64,000 bases of DNA from Ureibacillus sp. FSL W7-1570 (GCF_038593265.1 NZ_CP151979.1:434001-498000); one strand, 5' to 3'. Counted from the stretch's first letter, positions 35,711 to 44,486 are shown. Program-made: numbers and translations. Notes: a model not told the origin generated them from the letters alone.

Positions 35711-35725
35711 TGATAATTATTCTCA
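35711..35725 (+). promoter_or_regulatory. Fur box upstream of the haem-monooxygenase-like gene
   Basis: TGATAATTATTCTCA matches 14 of 15 positions of the Fur consensus TGATAATNATTATCA, 22 bp before the ATG. It indicates iron-dependent repression. Confidence 0.8.
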
Positions 35726-35747
35726 ATAGAAAAAGGGGTTTGTTTTT

Positions 35748-36065
35748 ATGTATACAGTGACAAATCGCATCAAAGTTAAAAAAGGATTTGCGAAAAAAAT
35801 GGCTCCACGATTTACACAACCTGGCCCATTATTGACATTCAAAGGTTTCAAGAAAGTGGAAGTATTGGTGAGCACCCAATTTGAAGATTATGATGAAATG
35901 AGTGTAGTCATGTATTGGGATACACTGGAAGACTTCCAGGCATGGAGAGAGAGCGATTCATTCAAAGAAGCGCATAAACGTCCTGCAGGCGGAAGCGAAG
36001 AGAGTCCTACAATCGACAATATTGTGGTGATTGCGGAAGTCGCTTCCACATTGGAAAACAATTAA
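35748..36065 (+). CDS. IsdG/HmoA-type haem-degrading monooxygenase
   Basis: A 105-residue ABM-domain (dimeric ferredoxin-like) protein. The N-terminal TVTNRIKVKKGFAKKMAPRF, GFKKVEVLVSTQ, YDEMSVVMYWDTLEDFQAW and FKEAHKR (the probable haem-ligand His) match the IsdG/HmoA group, which opens haem to release iron. The Fur box in its promoter supports this. A helical GGA(A)-type site (AAAAGGGG) precedes the ATG. Which of the two Bacillus haem monooxygenases it corresponds to is not decided here. Confidence 0.85.
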   Translation: MYTVTNRIKVKKGFAKKMAPRFTQPGPLLTFKGFKKVEVLVSTQFEDYDEMSVVMYWDTLEDFQAWRESDSFKEAHKRPAGGSEESPTIDNIVVIAEVASTLENN

Positions 36066-36082
36066 TATAATAATAACCAAAT

Positions 36083-36117
36083 AAAAGAGCCATCTTCAGG
36101 AAGTGGATGGCTCTTTT
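36083..36117. terminator. Bidirectional terminator between convergent genes
   Basis: AAAAGAGCCATC/GATGGCTCTTTT, a perfect 12-bp stem with an 11-nt loop and A/T arms usable in both directions. Confidence 0.85.
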
Positions 36118-36710
36118 GATTTATTCCGATATTCATTAAAAATTTTGTAGGCTTCATCAATGGCACGTTTTATCATTTTATCAAAGGAATTTGTGGAATT
36201 TAACTCTTTTACAGCCGCTTTCACGAATTTTGATTGATCCTCCAAAAAGGCTTGGAGATCTTCCTCCGACCCTAAATGCGCATCAAAGTAGATCCGTCGT
36301 TTATTCCGTTCAATCATATGGGTTAAATCGTATTTTGTCATCACTTGCAAAATCCATTTATTTAAACCTGTAGCCAGTAAAAGAGAAATGATATAATATA
36401 ATAATTCGGGGCGATTTTCTCGAGCTTTTAATTGATTAAAATGAACATTTTCTTGAAGTGCATTTAGTATGACGAAATTCGAGGAGTAGTATAGGGTTTT
36501 TTCGGCTGAGTGAATGATGTTATATTTATCGGGAAGTAATAAAAGCCAAATATTAAAGGCGATAATCCATGCATCTATGATATTAAGTGCTCCCTCTTTT
36601 ACAAGATGATTGCATTGATTATACTTTTTTGCCAGGTTATTAAAATTGTCGATATGATATTGCTCGATATATAATAAGCTGCGATCTACTGTAATTTCCC
36701 TATACAACAT
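36096..36710 (-). CDS. Unidentified protein
   Basis: A 204-residue protein I do not recognise. It is rich in Asn, Tyr, Ile and Lys, with one hydrophobic stretch (NIIDAWIIAFNIWLLLLP, about residues 44-61), and an acidic/basic helical C-terminal half (DLQAFLEDQSKFVKAAVKEL). The start ATG is preceded by AAAGGGG. Its 3' end overlaps the shared terminator. Its base composition is more AT-rich than its neighbours, and the 290-bp region upstream is very AT-rich, hinting at recent acquisition. It might be an orphan or defence-type gene, but there is no positive evidence. Confidence 0.6.
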   Translation of the reverse strand: MLYREITVDRSLLYIEQYHIDNFNNLAKKYNQCNHLVKEGALNIIDAWIIAFNIWLLLLPDKYNIIHSAEKTLYYSSNFVILNALQENVHFNQLKARENRPELLYYIISLLLATGLNKWILQVMTKYDLTHMIERNKRRIYFDAHLGSEEDLQAFLEDQSKFVKAAVKELNSTNSFDKMIKRAIDEAYKIFNEYRNKSKEPSTS

Positions 36711-36997
36711 TGACACCCCTTTACTATGAAAATCGGTAAAATTTTCCCCGAAAGTGGTTGAAGGATAATTGATAAAATCCTTCTAATCTTAGTTTACCAA
36801 ATTAATTTTCAAATAATAGACAAATTTTTTAAAAATAATAAAAAAGATACATTTTATCGACATTTTTTGAAATATTATCATTGATTTCTAGTAAAACTTA
36901 AAAAGGGTTATCAACAAAATTAATGCAAAAATAATATGTTTTCATAAAATAAAGAAAATATAGTTGTATAGTAGGATATAAGTCGGGAGGAAATAAA

Positions 36998-37630
36998 ATG
37001 CAATCAGTATTTACTTTTAAACATATCGAACCTAAAGTGGAAAGTAAACAAAGTCCAGCGATCTTTTTGTTCCATGGATTGGGCAGTGATGAGGAGGATT
37101 TGCTGCAAATTATCGGGGGCATTCAGGAGGTTTGCCATGTTTTCAGTTTAAGAGGTCCGATCACCCATGATCCCGGTTACGCCTTTTATACGTTTGAGGA
37201 AGAAGGAAAGCCGGTACAGGAAATTTTCGATAAAGTGGTGGCCGTCACCAAAGATTTTATTTTGCAAGCGATCGACGAATATCAATTGGATCCGGAGAAA
37301 ATTTTTGTGGCAGGTTTTAATCAAGGTGCTGTGATCGCACAAACTTTATGTGTGGCAATGGGGAACCGGATTAAAGCATGTGCTGCATTGTCCGGATATT
37401 TGCCGGACTTTGTCAAAGATCAATATTATAAACAGAATATGACGGAGACGAAAATTTTCATTTCCCACGGGGAATATGATTATGACTACCCAATCGTTTG
37501 GAGTGAAAAAAGCAAAGCGTTTTTTGAGGAATATGGGGCAAAGGTGGTCTATAAAACATATCCTGTGGGCCATGGGGTTTCACCCGAAAACATGAATGAT
37601 TTTATTCATTTTATTCTTGAACAAATATAA
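36998..37630 (+). CDS. Phospholipase/carboxylesterase-family hydrolase, catalytic Ser replaced
   Basis: An alpha/beta-hydrolase of 210 residues with the oxyanion segment FLFHGLGSDEEDLL, the acid in SHGEYDYDYPI and the His in YPVGHGVSPE. The nucleophile elbow, normally G-x-S-x-G, reads AGFNQGAVIA: the Ser codon is AAT (Asn). The usual triad is therefore incomplete, and the protein may be a pseudoenzyme or use another mechanism. The frame is otherwise whole. IS copy 3 begins 6 bp after its stop. Confidence 0.8.
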   Translation: MQSVFTFKHIEPKVESKQSPAIFLFHGLGSDEEDLLQIIGGIQEVCHVFSLRGPITHDPGYAFYTFEEEGKPVQEIFDKVVAVTKDFILQAIDEYQLDPEKIFVAGFNQGAVIAQTLCVAMGNRIKACAALSGYLPDFVKDQYYKQNMTETKIFISHGEYDYDYPIVWSEKSKAFFEEYGAKVVYKTYPVGHGVSPENMNDFIHFILEQI

Positions 37631-37648
37631 TTAGAGGCTGGGACAAAA

Positions 37649-39301
37649 CTAGCTTCTAGATAGGAAAAAGGAGAATTTGAGCCAACTCAAATTCTCCTTT
37701 TTCCATTTATCCCCATTATTTTTGGTTAGTTGATCTTTGTTGGCCGTGTATTTTCGTAAATTCACGGCCATTAAGGCAATGCCCATTTCATTTTCCACTT
37801 TCGATTTTCCTCGAACGGAAAATCGAGTGAAACGCAAATTAGCCTTCAAGAATCCAAAAACTGGTTCTACGTCTATTTTACGTTGACGGAAAATAGAACC
37901 AGCTTTTTCTTCTGAAAGCTTCGCTCTTACATATTCTTTTTGTTGTTCCCATTTTTCATTCACCATGACCTTTCGGTGATTGCCTTCCTTTGCTTTTGTG
38001 CATGATGAACGAAATGGACATCCTGAACAGTTTTCACATTCATAGATTTTCAATTCTCGTTTGAAACCAGTCTTATCTGTACGTACAGAACGATAACGGA
38101 AGGTTACTCGCTGCTGATTTGGACAAATGTAGGTATCACTTTCTTCGTCGTACATCCAATTGTCTGGATGAAATGGATTTTGTTTATATTTCTTCTTTTG
38201 TTCTTTCTCATACATGGTATATGGAATGAGTGCCTCACATTTTCGATTCGAAAGGATGTCTTCATAGTTTTGTTCACTACCATAACCAGCATCTGCGACA
38301 ATATATTTTGGCAATGGAAAATAATGCTTCTCAATCTCATTCAAGAACGGAATCAATGTACGTGTATCAGTAGGATTTGGAAAGATGCTATAAGCTAGTG
38401 CGTATTGACCTTCTGTTGCGATTTGTACGTTGTATCCAGCCTTCAATTGACCGTTTTTCATATAGTCGTCTTTCATTCGCATGAACGTCGCATCTAAGTC
38501 TGTTTTGGAATAACTATTCCGTTCACCCAAGATTTCGAAGTCTTTTTGATACTTTTGTTTACGTAAAATCAAGTCAATCAACTGTTTGTACACTCGCTTC
38601 GGATATTTCCGTTCGCTTCTTAATGCTTTTCGTTCTGTGGCATCGGGCGATGCTTCTATCTTTTGGTCATATTCCGTAATCACTTCATCGACTTGTTGCA
38701 CCATTTGAGCGAGTTCTTCAACGGACAGTTCTCCCTCATTTTCCCGCTCCATTTCAGGGATGATTTCCTTCTCTAACAGTTCGTTGTAGAGCTGATTGGA
38801 TTTTTCAATTAAGCTTTGGTTGTATTTTTCAATGGATTTCTTCCATACGAAAGTAAATTTATTGGCATTCGCTTCAATCTTCGTACCATCGATAAAAATG
38901 GCTTCTTGATCGATTAACTTTTCTTCCACCAGTTGGCAACGGAATTGGACAAAACATTGACGAATTAATTCTTTTACTTCCGGATGCACACGAAAACGAT
39001 TGATCGTCCGATAACTTGGTTCATATCCTTGTGCCAACCACATCATTCGTATACTGTCCTTTAATAGCGCTTCAATTTTTCGACCTGAAAAGACAGACTG
39101 CGAATAGGCACACAAAATAATTTTTAGCATCATGCGTGGATGATAAGCAGGACAACCTGTATTTCGAAGAAACGGCTGGAAGGCTTCATCTGGAATACTT
39201 TCAACTAAATGGTGAATGTGGAAGGCAATATCATTTTCTTGTAATTTTATTTCTAAATCTAGAGGCAAAACTAATTGATTCATGTTATAATATTTGAACA
39301 T
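37649..39301 (-). CDS. IS1182-family DDE transposase, copy 3
   Basis: A complete 550-residue transposase with all DDE residues. It matches copy 1 in the variable central block (PKRVYKQLIDLILR, KDFEILGER) and copy 2 at the C-terminus (FFLSRS). Private changes are FLNEIEKHYFPLP where the others have FLNKIEKDYFPLP. Confidence 0.93.
   Translation of the reverse strand: MFKYYNMNQLVLPLDLEIKLQENDIAFHIHHLVESIPDEAFQPFLRNTGCPAYHPRMMLKIILCAYSQSVFSGRKIEALLKDSIRMMWLAQGYEPSYRTINRFRVHPEVKELIRQCFVQFRCQLVEEKLIDQEAIFIDGTKIEANANKFTFVWKKSIEKYNQSLIEKSNQLYNELLEKEIIPEMERENEGELSVEELAQMVQQVDEVITEYDQKIEASPDATERKALRSERKYPKRVYKQLIDLILRKQKYQKDFEILGERNSYSKTDLDATFMRMKDDYMKNGQLKAGYNVQIATEGQYALAYSIFPNPTDTRTLIPFLNEIEKHYFPLPKYIVADAGYGSEQNYEDILSNRKCEALIPYTMYEKEQKKKYKQNPFHPDNWMYDEESDTYICPNQQRVTFRYRSVRTDKTGFKRELKIYECENCSGCPFRSSCTKAKEGNHRKVMVNEKWEQQKEYVRAKLSEEKAGSIFRQRKIDVEPVFGFLKANLRFTRFSVRGKSKVENEMGIALMAVNLRKYTANKDQLTKNNGDKWKKENLSWLKFSFFLSRS
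37663..37704. terminator. Terminator hairpin at right end of IS copy 3
   Basis: A 19-bp stem (GGAAAAAGGAGAATTTGAG with its complement) around CCAA. On the plus strand it probably ends the esterase-homologue transcript. Confidence 0.8.
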
Positions 39302-39363
39302 AAGGACCCTTCTTTCTGTTAGGTTTTGTGTGCTAACTTAATTTTAACAGAAGAGGTCCTTAT
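39300..39363 (-). promoter_or_regulatory. IS copy 3 leader hairpin over transposase start
   Basis: ATAAGGACC and GGTCCTTAT arms as in copy 2, with CTGTTA/TAACAG further in. The loop sequence differs from copies 1 and 2 but the arms are kept. Confidence 0.55.
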
Positions 39364-39383
39364 TTTTTATTGAAAAAATGAAA

Positions 39384-39424
39384 AACAGCCCATGAAATTT
39401 CATTCCAAAATTTCATGGGCTGTT
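39384..39424 (-). terminator. Terminator hairpin inside left end of IS copy 3
   Basis: A 17-bp perfect stem with the CCCATG/CATGGG version of the variable pair. T-rich tails are present on both sides. Confidence 0.75.
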
Positions 39425-39482
39425 TCCATTTTAGAGGGGGTTTTGTCCCAGCCTCTTGATGGGTGCACAGCATTGGCTCCAT

Positions 39483-39977
39483 TCACATTTTTTCGCCCAA
39501 ATAAATATCATAAAAGTAATGTAAAATATCTTCTCCTTTTTCATCCACCAATGTATCTTCTTTTAATTTCATTGTCACCGTTGTTTCGCCGGGAACCAGC
39601 TGATCCTCTTCAAATGTTAATGTAATCAAAATTTTTCCCGTAGTTGCAAGTTCTTCTTTTACTTCATCCGATAATTGCAAATAGTCGAAAAGAGGCTCTT
39701 TCCAAGTGCCCTTGATCAACAATTGATGCTGATTTTGATTTTTTTCATATTCCCATTGGACATCACGTAGAATAGTTTTAAACAATTCTTCTACAGTAAA
39801 GGTTTCATCATTATATTCAATTTCAAATTCGCGCAATGAGTAAGCATCAACCGTTAAACCGCTTTTCGCTTTTTCCGCCTGAGTATGTATGCCGGAAACC
39901 GCCTCTTTAATATCGCTGCATCCAGCTAGTAGAAAAATAAAAAATATGAGTGCAAAAAAACAATGCATTCTCCGCAT
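39483..39977 (-). CDS. Lipoprotein of unknown function
   Basis: The signal peptide MRRMHCFFALIFFIFLLAGC ends in the lipobox LAGC, so this is a lipid-anchored surface protein of about 145 mature residues. The mature part is acidic with beta-rich segments (REFEIEYNDETFTVEELF, GKILITLTFEED, VTMKLKED). I do not recognise the family. The start is ATG at 39977 after CTGGGGGG. The longer frame from 40034 is not supported by a ribosome-binding site. Confidence 0.75.
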   Translation of the reverse strand: MRRMHCFFALIFFIFLLAGCSDIKEAVSGIHTQAEKAKSGLTVDAYSLREFEIEYNDETFTVEELFKTILRDVQWEYEKNQNQHQLLIKGTWKEPLFDYLQLSDEVKEELATTGKILITLTFEEDQLVPGETTVTMKLKEDTLVDEKGEDILHYFYDIYLGEKM

Positions 39978-40105
39978 TACCAACCCCCCAGTGATGGAAC
40001 TACTGTTCATTATCATAATAGCGAAAAAATTCATCGTTGGATTAGAGGAATATGAAATTTCCGTTAAAATTCAATGAAATCAACTCTAATAGAAGGGAAG
40101 TTTTC

Positions 40106-40234
40106 ATGAAAATCAATGATGAGTTGCTGGAAAAACTGGGAATTTATTTTGTCTATCATGATATTTATAACCGCTATGGGATTACTTTTGAATCGTTTGT
40201 GGACCGTTGGGTGAGGGGGATTTTGGATATATAA
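40106..40234 (+). CDS. Small protein, unknown function
   Basis: A 42-residue frame (MKINDELLEKLGIYF, then YNRYGITFESFVDRWVRG) preceded by AAGGGAAG at good spacing. The mixed aromatic and hydrophobic content with balanced charges looks protein-like rather than random. It runs convergent to the reverse-strand nucleotidase gene and its stop abuts that gene's terminator. No family is recognised. Confidence 0.5.
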   Translation: MKINDELLEKLGIYFVYHDIYNRYGITFESFVDRWVRGILDI

Positions 40235-40275
40235 AAAAACGCTAGGCTGGTCCGGCAAGATGGACAAGTCTAGCG
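40232..40275 (-). terminator. Rho-independent terminator of the yqfW gene
   Basis: Read on the minus strand, CGCTAGACTTGTCC pairs with GGACCAGCCTAGCG (two G-T pairs), followed by seven T. Confidence 0.8.
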
Positions 40276-40281
40276 ATGCCA

Positions 40282-40857
40282 TCAAAAATGGCGCTGAATC
40301 CATTGGTTCGCTTCTTTCCAATTTTGCACCCTTATGACATTGGAAGGAACGGCTTTGCGATTATAAGGGGTGTCAAATAACAGCACGGGAATTTTCAGTT
40401 CTTCCGCAAGTTCCACCGCATTATCGTGCTTATCTTCAAAAAATACTTCAATGCGGTATTTTTTCGCAGCCTCCAATTTATTGTGGCTGCCGATCAATTC
40501 AATGTGATCATAAGGCACCTGATGCTCTTCAAACCAACGTTTTGTTACGTCATACAAGTGCTGGTCCCGCGCGGAAATATAATATAACTCATATTGTTTA
40601 TGCCAATGGTTTAAAATTCTTTGGGCATCGTTGGCAATTTTGCTTACAGAGTAGAGATACGGTTCATTTTCTTTGAACCATCGCGCAAACTCGTTCCGGT
40701 CAACGGGGTGGGGGAAAGCGCTTAAAAAGTCGTACTCAACCACATCGTCAAGTACGATATTTGTTTTGTATTGTTTATTGATATGCGGGATCAGCGTATC
40801 AGGAGTAGTCACTGTCCCATCGATATCAATACCGAAACGGGGCTTTTCCTGCTTCAT
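40282..40857 (-). CDS. yqfW: HAD-family nucleotidase
   Basis: The 191-residue protein begins with the HAD nucleophile motif FGIDIDGTVT and has YYISARDQHLYD and the C-terminal acidic motif EVFFEDKHDNA, matching 5'(3')-nucleotidase-like YqfW of Bacillus. The likely reaction is removal of phosphate from a nucleotide; the substrate is untested. A GGGGGG site precedes the ATG. It lies 18 bp downstream of ispG on the same strand. yqfW and ispG are also near each other in B. subtilis. Confidence 0.82.
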   Translation of the reverse strand: MKQEKPRFGIDIDGTVTTPDTLIPHINKQYKTNIVLDDVVEYDFLSAFPHPVDRNEFARWFKENEPYLYSVSKIANDAQRILNHWHKQYELYYISARDQHLYDVTKRWFEEHQVPYDHIELIGSHNKLEAAKKYRIEVFFEDKHDNAVELAEELKIPVLLFDTPYNRKAVPSNVIRVQNWKEANQWIQRHF

Positions 40858-40875
40858 GATAGACCCCCCTTAAAT

Positions 40876-41976
40876 TCAGATTTGCTGCTGTTCCCGTTCA
40901 GCCAATTTTTCTGCCGCCAATTTGTCGATCTCTTTTTTCAATTCTTCCACCATCGTTTCCTCAGGGACTTTCCGTACGGTTTTGCCTTTCATAAAGAGCA
41001 GGCCTTCACCGCGGGCCCCGGCGATTCCGATGTCCGCTTCTCTCGCTTCTCCAGGTCCGTTTACCGCGCAGCCAAGCACAGCCACTTTCAACGGTACATT
41101 TAATTTGGAAATGTATTCTTCGATTTCATTGGCGATGGAAATGAGATCGATTTCGATTCGTCCGCAAGTAGGGCAGGAAACCAATGTTGCCATGTTGGAT
41201 GCAAGACCAAAGGATTTCAATAATTCCCTTGCCACTTTCACTTCTTCCACCGGGTCAGCGGAGAGGGAAATACGGATTGTATTTCCGATGCCTCTTGAAA
41301 GAAGGGCACCTAAACCGGCAGCGGATTTGATTGTGCCGGAAAAGAGTGTTCCGGATTCCGTAATGCCAAGATGCAATGGATAATCAAAGGTGCGCGCCGC
41401 TTTTTCATAGGCTTCGATGGCAAGATTCACATCGGAAGCTTTCATGGATACGATGATGTCATGGAAATCCAAATCTTCAAGTATTTTTATATGATGCAAA
41501 GCAGATTCGACCATTCCATTCGCTGTAGGATAACCATATTTTTCAAGGATATGTCTTTCAAGGGAGCCTGCGTTGACGCCAATCCGGATTGGAACGCCCC
41601 GTTCTTTCGCCGCTTTGACAACGGCTTCCACTTTTTCACGGCGCCCGATATTTCCAGGATTGATGCGCACTTTATCAATGCCGTTTTCGATTGCCATTAA
41701 TGCAAGTTTATAGTTGAAATGAATATCCGCCACTAACGGGATATGGATTCGTTTTTTTATTTCAGGAATGGCTGCTGCCGCCCGTTCATCCGGAACAGCA
41801 ACCCGCACGATTTGACAACCTGCTTCTTCCAATCTCAATATTTCAGCGACAGTCGCTTCCACATCGTGGGTTTTTGTTGTACACATACTTTGAACAATGA
41901 CTTCATTGTTCCCGCCGATTGTTAAATTACCAACTCGTACAGGACGTGTTTTTGTACGATGAATAATTTCACTCAT
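40876..41976 (-). CDS. ispG: 4-hydroxy-3-methylbut-2-enyl diphosphate synthase
   Basis: IspG (GcpE) is a [4Fe-4S] enzyme of the MEP isoprenoid pathway. The 366-residue protein begins [16 protein letters not shown] and has [40 protein letters not shown] (two cluster Cys) and [20 protein letters not shown] (third Cys and Glu). The start is ATG at 41976 after AAAGGAGAGAG; the 26 extra upstream codons of the open frame are not supported. Confidence 0.95.
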   Translation of the reverse strand: MSEIIHRTKTRPVRVGNLTIGGNNEVIVQSMCTTKTHDVEATVAEILRLEEAGCQIVRVAVPDERAAAAIPEIKKRIHIPLVADIHFNYKLALMAIENGIDKVRINPGNIGRREKVEAVVKAAKERGVPIRIGVNAGSLERHILEKYGYPTANGMVESALHHIKILEDLDFHDIIVSMKASDVNLAIEAYEKAARTFDYPLHLGITESGTLFSGTIKSAAGLGALLSRGIGNTIRISLSADPVEEVKVARELLKSFGLASNMATLVSCPTCGRIEIDLISIANEIEEYISKLNVPLKVAVLGCAVNGPGEAREADIGIAGARGEGLLFMKGKTVRKVPEETMVEELKKEIDKLAAEKLAEREQQQI

Positions 41977-42066
41977 CAAAACTCTCTCCTTTTTGAGGTA
42001 CTTTTCCCGTACCTTCACTTCCATTATTTTAGCAGTGTAAAATAGTGTCGACAAGGAAGAAACATT

Positions 42067-42396
42067 TTATTTTTCGCAATTTTGATTGCTAGAATAGATT
42101 GGTATTTTGATCAATTCGCCAGGCACAATGACCTGTTTTTTTAAATGGGGATTCAATTTATAGAAATCCGCCATACGTTCCGGCAAGGAAATTCTCTCGT
42201 CGGCAGGATATTGGGCAAGCAAGCTTTGCACCGTATCCCCTTCTTCCGTAATGACCGGCACATATTTCACAGCCAGTTGTTCATTGCATGGGGCCGATTT
42301 GGAATAGGCGGTTACAGGAACCGTTCCTTCCGTCAAATCTATTTTGATGACCGTTATCAAAATGATTGCAATGGCGATTGATAGAAAGAGCCTCAT
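42067..42396 (-). CDS. yqfZ: YqfZ-like LysM-type protein
   Basis: A 109-residue protein with an N-terminal membrane/signal segment (LFLSIAIAIILITVI) and a LysM-like module (EEGDTVQSLLAQYPAD, then FYKLNPHLKKQVIVPGELI). It probably binds cell-wall glycan. AGGAGGG precedes the ATG. Its position next to ispG matches yqfZ of B. subtilis. Confidence 0.8.
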   Translation of the reverse strand: MRLFLSIAIAIILITVIKIDLTEGTVPVTAYSKSAPCNEQLAVKYVPVITEEGDTVQSLLAQYPADERISLPERMADFYKLNPHLKKQVIVPGELIKIPIYSSNQNCEK

Positions 42397-42438
42397 AAAA
42401 AATCCCTCCTTGCTCCACTATATGAAGCAAGGAAGGAT

Positions 42439-42954
42439 TCAGAACTTCGATTTTGCCAATTTTGGATAGTTTAATGAAGCAAAAATTAATAGAACAATGG
42501 TAAGGATCGAAGAAACCATTGTTGCAACCCAGCTAGAAATGGATAGGAAAGAAAATAGAATGGAAAGAAGGGTTGACCAAGTAATGGCGAAAGCGGTTGT
42601 TCTCCACATATGACGATATTCTCCCCGCCGTTTCAACAATTTCAGTAATAATGCCCCGATTGCCGCGTAAATCGAAATTCTGACAAACAGCAGGACGGTA
42701 GAGGTGAAAAATAATAAAAAAAGTGCGAATGGATAAAGAAGCCATTGAATATCTTTGACGTATTGCCGCAATCCTTTGAATTGGATCGCCGTTTCCGATA
42801 CGCCCGTCAAAAATTGAATAAATGCAAATATCGTTACGATTGCAATCAAAATAAATACGTATTGAATCACTTTGCCGATTGGCAGCACACGATAAGCTGC
42901 CAGTTTTTTCGGTTGAAATAGGCTGTCTATGAACAATTGTATATGTGTGACCAT
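42439..42954 (-). CDS. yqgB: DUF1189 membrane protein (YqgB-like)
   Basis: A 171-residue protein with four hydrophobic segments (YVFILIAIVTIFAF, LLYPFALFLLFFTSTVLLF and others). IQLFIDSLFQPKKLAAYR at the N-terminus is a typical DUF1189 opening. Function is unknown. The start ATG at 42954 follows GGAGGAGAAG. The frame stays open for a further 184 codons upstream, but that part is antisense to yqgC and has no protein-like character. Confidence 0.78.
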   Translation of the reverse strand: MVTHIQLFIDSLFQPKKLAAYRVLPIGKVIQYVFILIAIVTIFAFIQFLTGVSETAIQFKGLRQYVKDIQWLLYPFALFLLFFTSTVLLFVRISIYAAIGALLLKLLKRRGEYRHMWRTTAFAITWSTLLSILFSFLSISSWVATMVSSILTIVLLIFASLNYPKLAKSKF

Positions 42955-43069
42955 CTTCTTCTCCTCCATTGAAAGTTTATCATGAAATAAGAAAAAATGG
43001 ACAAATTTGTTGAAATGAAACTTTTTCAAAATCTTTACGTAAATACAGTTAAGATATGGAGGGAAAAGG

Positions 43070-43555
43070 ATGGAAATACTGGCCTGGTTGTTGATTATCA
43101 TTTGTTTTATCATTGCCTTTGCAGGGTTATTATATCCTGTCATACCATCAGTGCTGTTTTTATTGTTCGGGTTCATCTTGTATGGGCTGTTTTTCTCCTT
43201 TGCTGAACTTTCCTGGTGGTTCTGGCTGATTGAAATATTGTTCGTGGTTTTATTGTTTATGGCGGATGCTTTAGCGAATCTTGTCAGTGTAAAAAAGTTT
43301 GGGGGCACGAAAGCCGGCCTCTGGGGCAGCACGATCGGGTTGTTGATTGGACCTTTCATCATACCGTATTTGGGCATAATTATCGGCCCTTTCATTGGAG
43401 CGGTGCTCGGGGAATTTATCGTTGCAAGATCTGATTTCCCACAAGCTGTCCGGGCAGGGATCGGTTCGCTTGTCGGCTTTTTGACATCCGTGATCACCAA
43501 AAGCATTCTTCAATTGGTGATGATTCTCATCTTTATCATTGCGATTGTTTTTTAA
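43070..43555 (+). CDS. yqgC: DUF456 membrane protein (YqgC-like)
   Basis: A 161-residue, strongly hydrophobic protein with about five helices and a glycine-rich pattern ([32 protein letters not shown]) characteristic of DUF456. Function is unknown. GGAGGG precedes the ATG. It is divergent from the DUF1189 gene and upstream of sodA, as in B. subtilis. Confidence 0.82.
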   Translation: MEILAWLLIIICFIIAFAGLLYPVIPSVLFLLFGFILYGLFFSFAELSWWFWLIEILFVVLLFMADALANLVSVKKFGGTKAGLWGSTIGLLIGPFIIPYLGIIIGPFIGAVLGEFIVARSDFPQAVRAGIGSLVGFLTSVITKSILQLVMILIFIIAIVF

Positions 43556-43674
43556 TGAAGCATTTCATTGTATAAAAAACCCTTCATAAGGTTATAGTGA
43601 AGTTGGCTGAATTTTTGGGGTTGATCAAATTTCGGTCAAAAGTCTGAAAATCATTGAGCAGGTGAGCGTAATAA

Positions 43675-43703
43675 TTGAACGGCTATCTTTATTCTGATAA
43701 TCT
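43675..43703 (+). promoter_or_regulatory. Possible sodA promoter
   Basis: TTGAAC, 17-bp spacer, TAATCT, ending 49 bp before the sodA ATG. The -10 box is poor. Confidence 0.35.
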
Positions 43704-43752
43704 TATAGAAGAGGTAAGAAATTACTGATTTATATAAAAGGAGGAAATTTTC

Positions 43753-44364
43753 ATGGCTTTTGAATTACCAAAATTACCTTATGCATATGACGCTTTAGAA
43801 CCTTATATTGATGCACAAACAATGGAAATTCACCATACGAAACACCACAATACGTATGTGACAAACTTAAATGCTGCTGTTGAAGGCACAGAATTTGCTG
43901 ATAAAGATTTGATTGAATTAATCTCAAATCTTGATGCAGTGCCTGCAGATAAACAAACTGCGGTACGCAACAACGGTGGTGGACATGCTAACCACTCACT
44001 ATTCTGGGAAATCTTGACTCCTGGCGGTGCAAAAGCTCCTGCAGGTGATTTAGCAGCTGCAATCGATGCAAAATTCGGCAGCTTCGATGCGTTCAAAGAT
44101 GAATTCTCCAAAGCTGCAGCTGGCCGCTTCGGTTCAGGTTGGGCTTGGCTTGTTGTGGACAAAAACGGCGAATTAAAAGTTACTTCCACTCCAAACCAAG
44201 ATTCTCCATACATGGAAGGTGAAACACCAATCCTTGGCTTGGACGTTTGGGAACATGCTTATTACTTGAAATATCAAAACCGTCGTCCTGAATACATCTC
44301 CGCATTCTGGAATGTAGTAAACTGGGACGTTGTAGCTGAAAAATACGCAGCTGCGAAAAAATAA
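43753..44364 (+). CDS. sodA: Superoxide dismutase (Mn type)
   Basis: It converts superoxide to hydrogen peroxide and oxygen. The 203-residue protein has all four metal ligands: H in [12 protein letters not shown] in NHSLFWEIL, and D and H in [22 protein letters not shown] favours a manganese-type enzyme. A strong AAAGGAGG precedes the ATG, and codon use is that of a highly expressed gene. It is followed by its own terminator. Confidence 0.96.
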   Translation: MAFELPKLPYAYDALEPYIDAQTMEIHHTKHHNTYVTNLNAAVEGTEFADKDLIELISNLDAVPADKQTAVRNNGGGHANHSLFWEILTPGGAKAPAGDLAAAIDAKFGSFDAFKDEFSKAAAGRFGSGWAWLVVDKNGELKVTSTPNQDSPYMEGETPILGLDVWEHAYYLKYQNRRPEYISAFWNVVNWDVVAEKYAAAKK

Positions 44365-44384
44365 TATGATTCAATCATAAGAAG

Positions 44385-44416
44385 AAGGCGAATCCTGTTG
44401 GGGTTCGCCTTTTTTT
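44385..44416 (+). terminator. Rho-independent terminator of sodA
   Basis: AAGGCGAA/TTCGCCTT with an 11-nt loop and seven T. Confidence 0.9.
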
Positions 44417-44486
44417 ACGTTCATCGGTCATTCAAAGTATAAATCGGCCATGATGAGGCAAATTAAGTCCGATGGAGGTGACCGAT

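Larger units (their letters stand above)
37636..39453 (-). mobile_element. IS1182-family insertion sequence, copy 3
   Basis: Same 1.82-kb element, inverted, with GGCTGGGACAAAAC repeats at both ends. It lies between the esterase homologue and a lipoprotein gene, 6 bp after the former's stop. Its transposase interior resembles copy 1 while its leader and first codons resemble copy 2. Confidence 0.9.

Noticed and set aside
35711..35725. PerR or Zur site instead of Fur
   Set aside because: The sequence matches Fur (14 of 15) better than TTATAATNATTATAA or TCGTAATNATTACGA.
37649..39301. Novel three-gene system formed by the repeated 1.8-kb elements
   Set aside because: They are standard single-ORF IS1182-type elements with terminal repeats.
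42955..43506. Upstream 184-codon extension of the yqgB frame on the minus strand
   Set aside because: It is antisense to yqgC, low in hydrophobic pattern and lacks a ribosome-binding site; GGAGGAGAAG supports the start at 42954.
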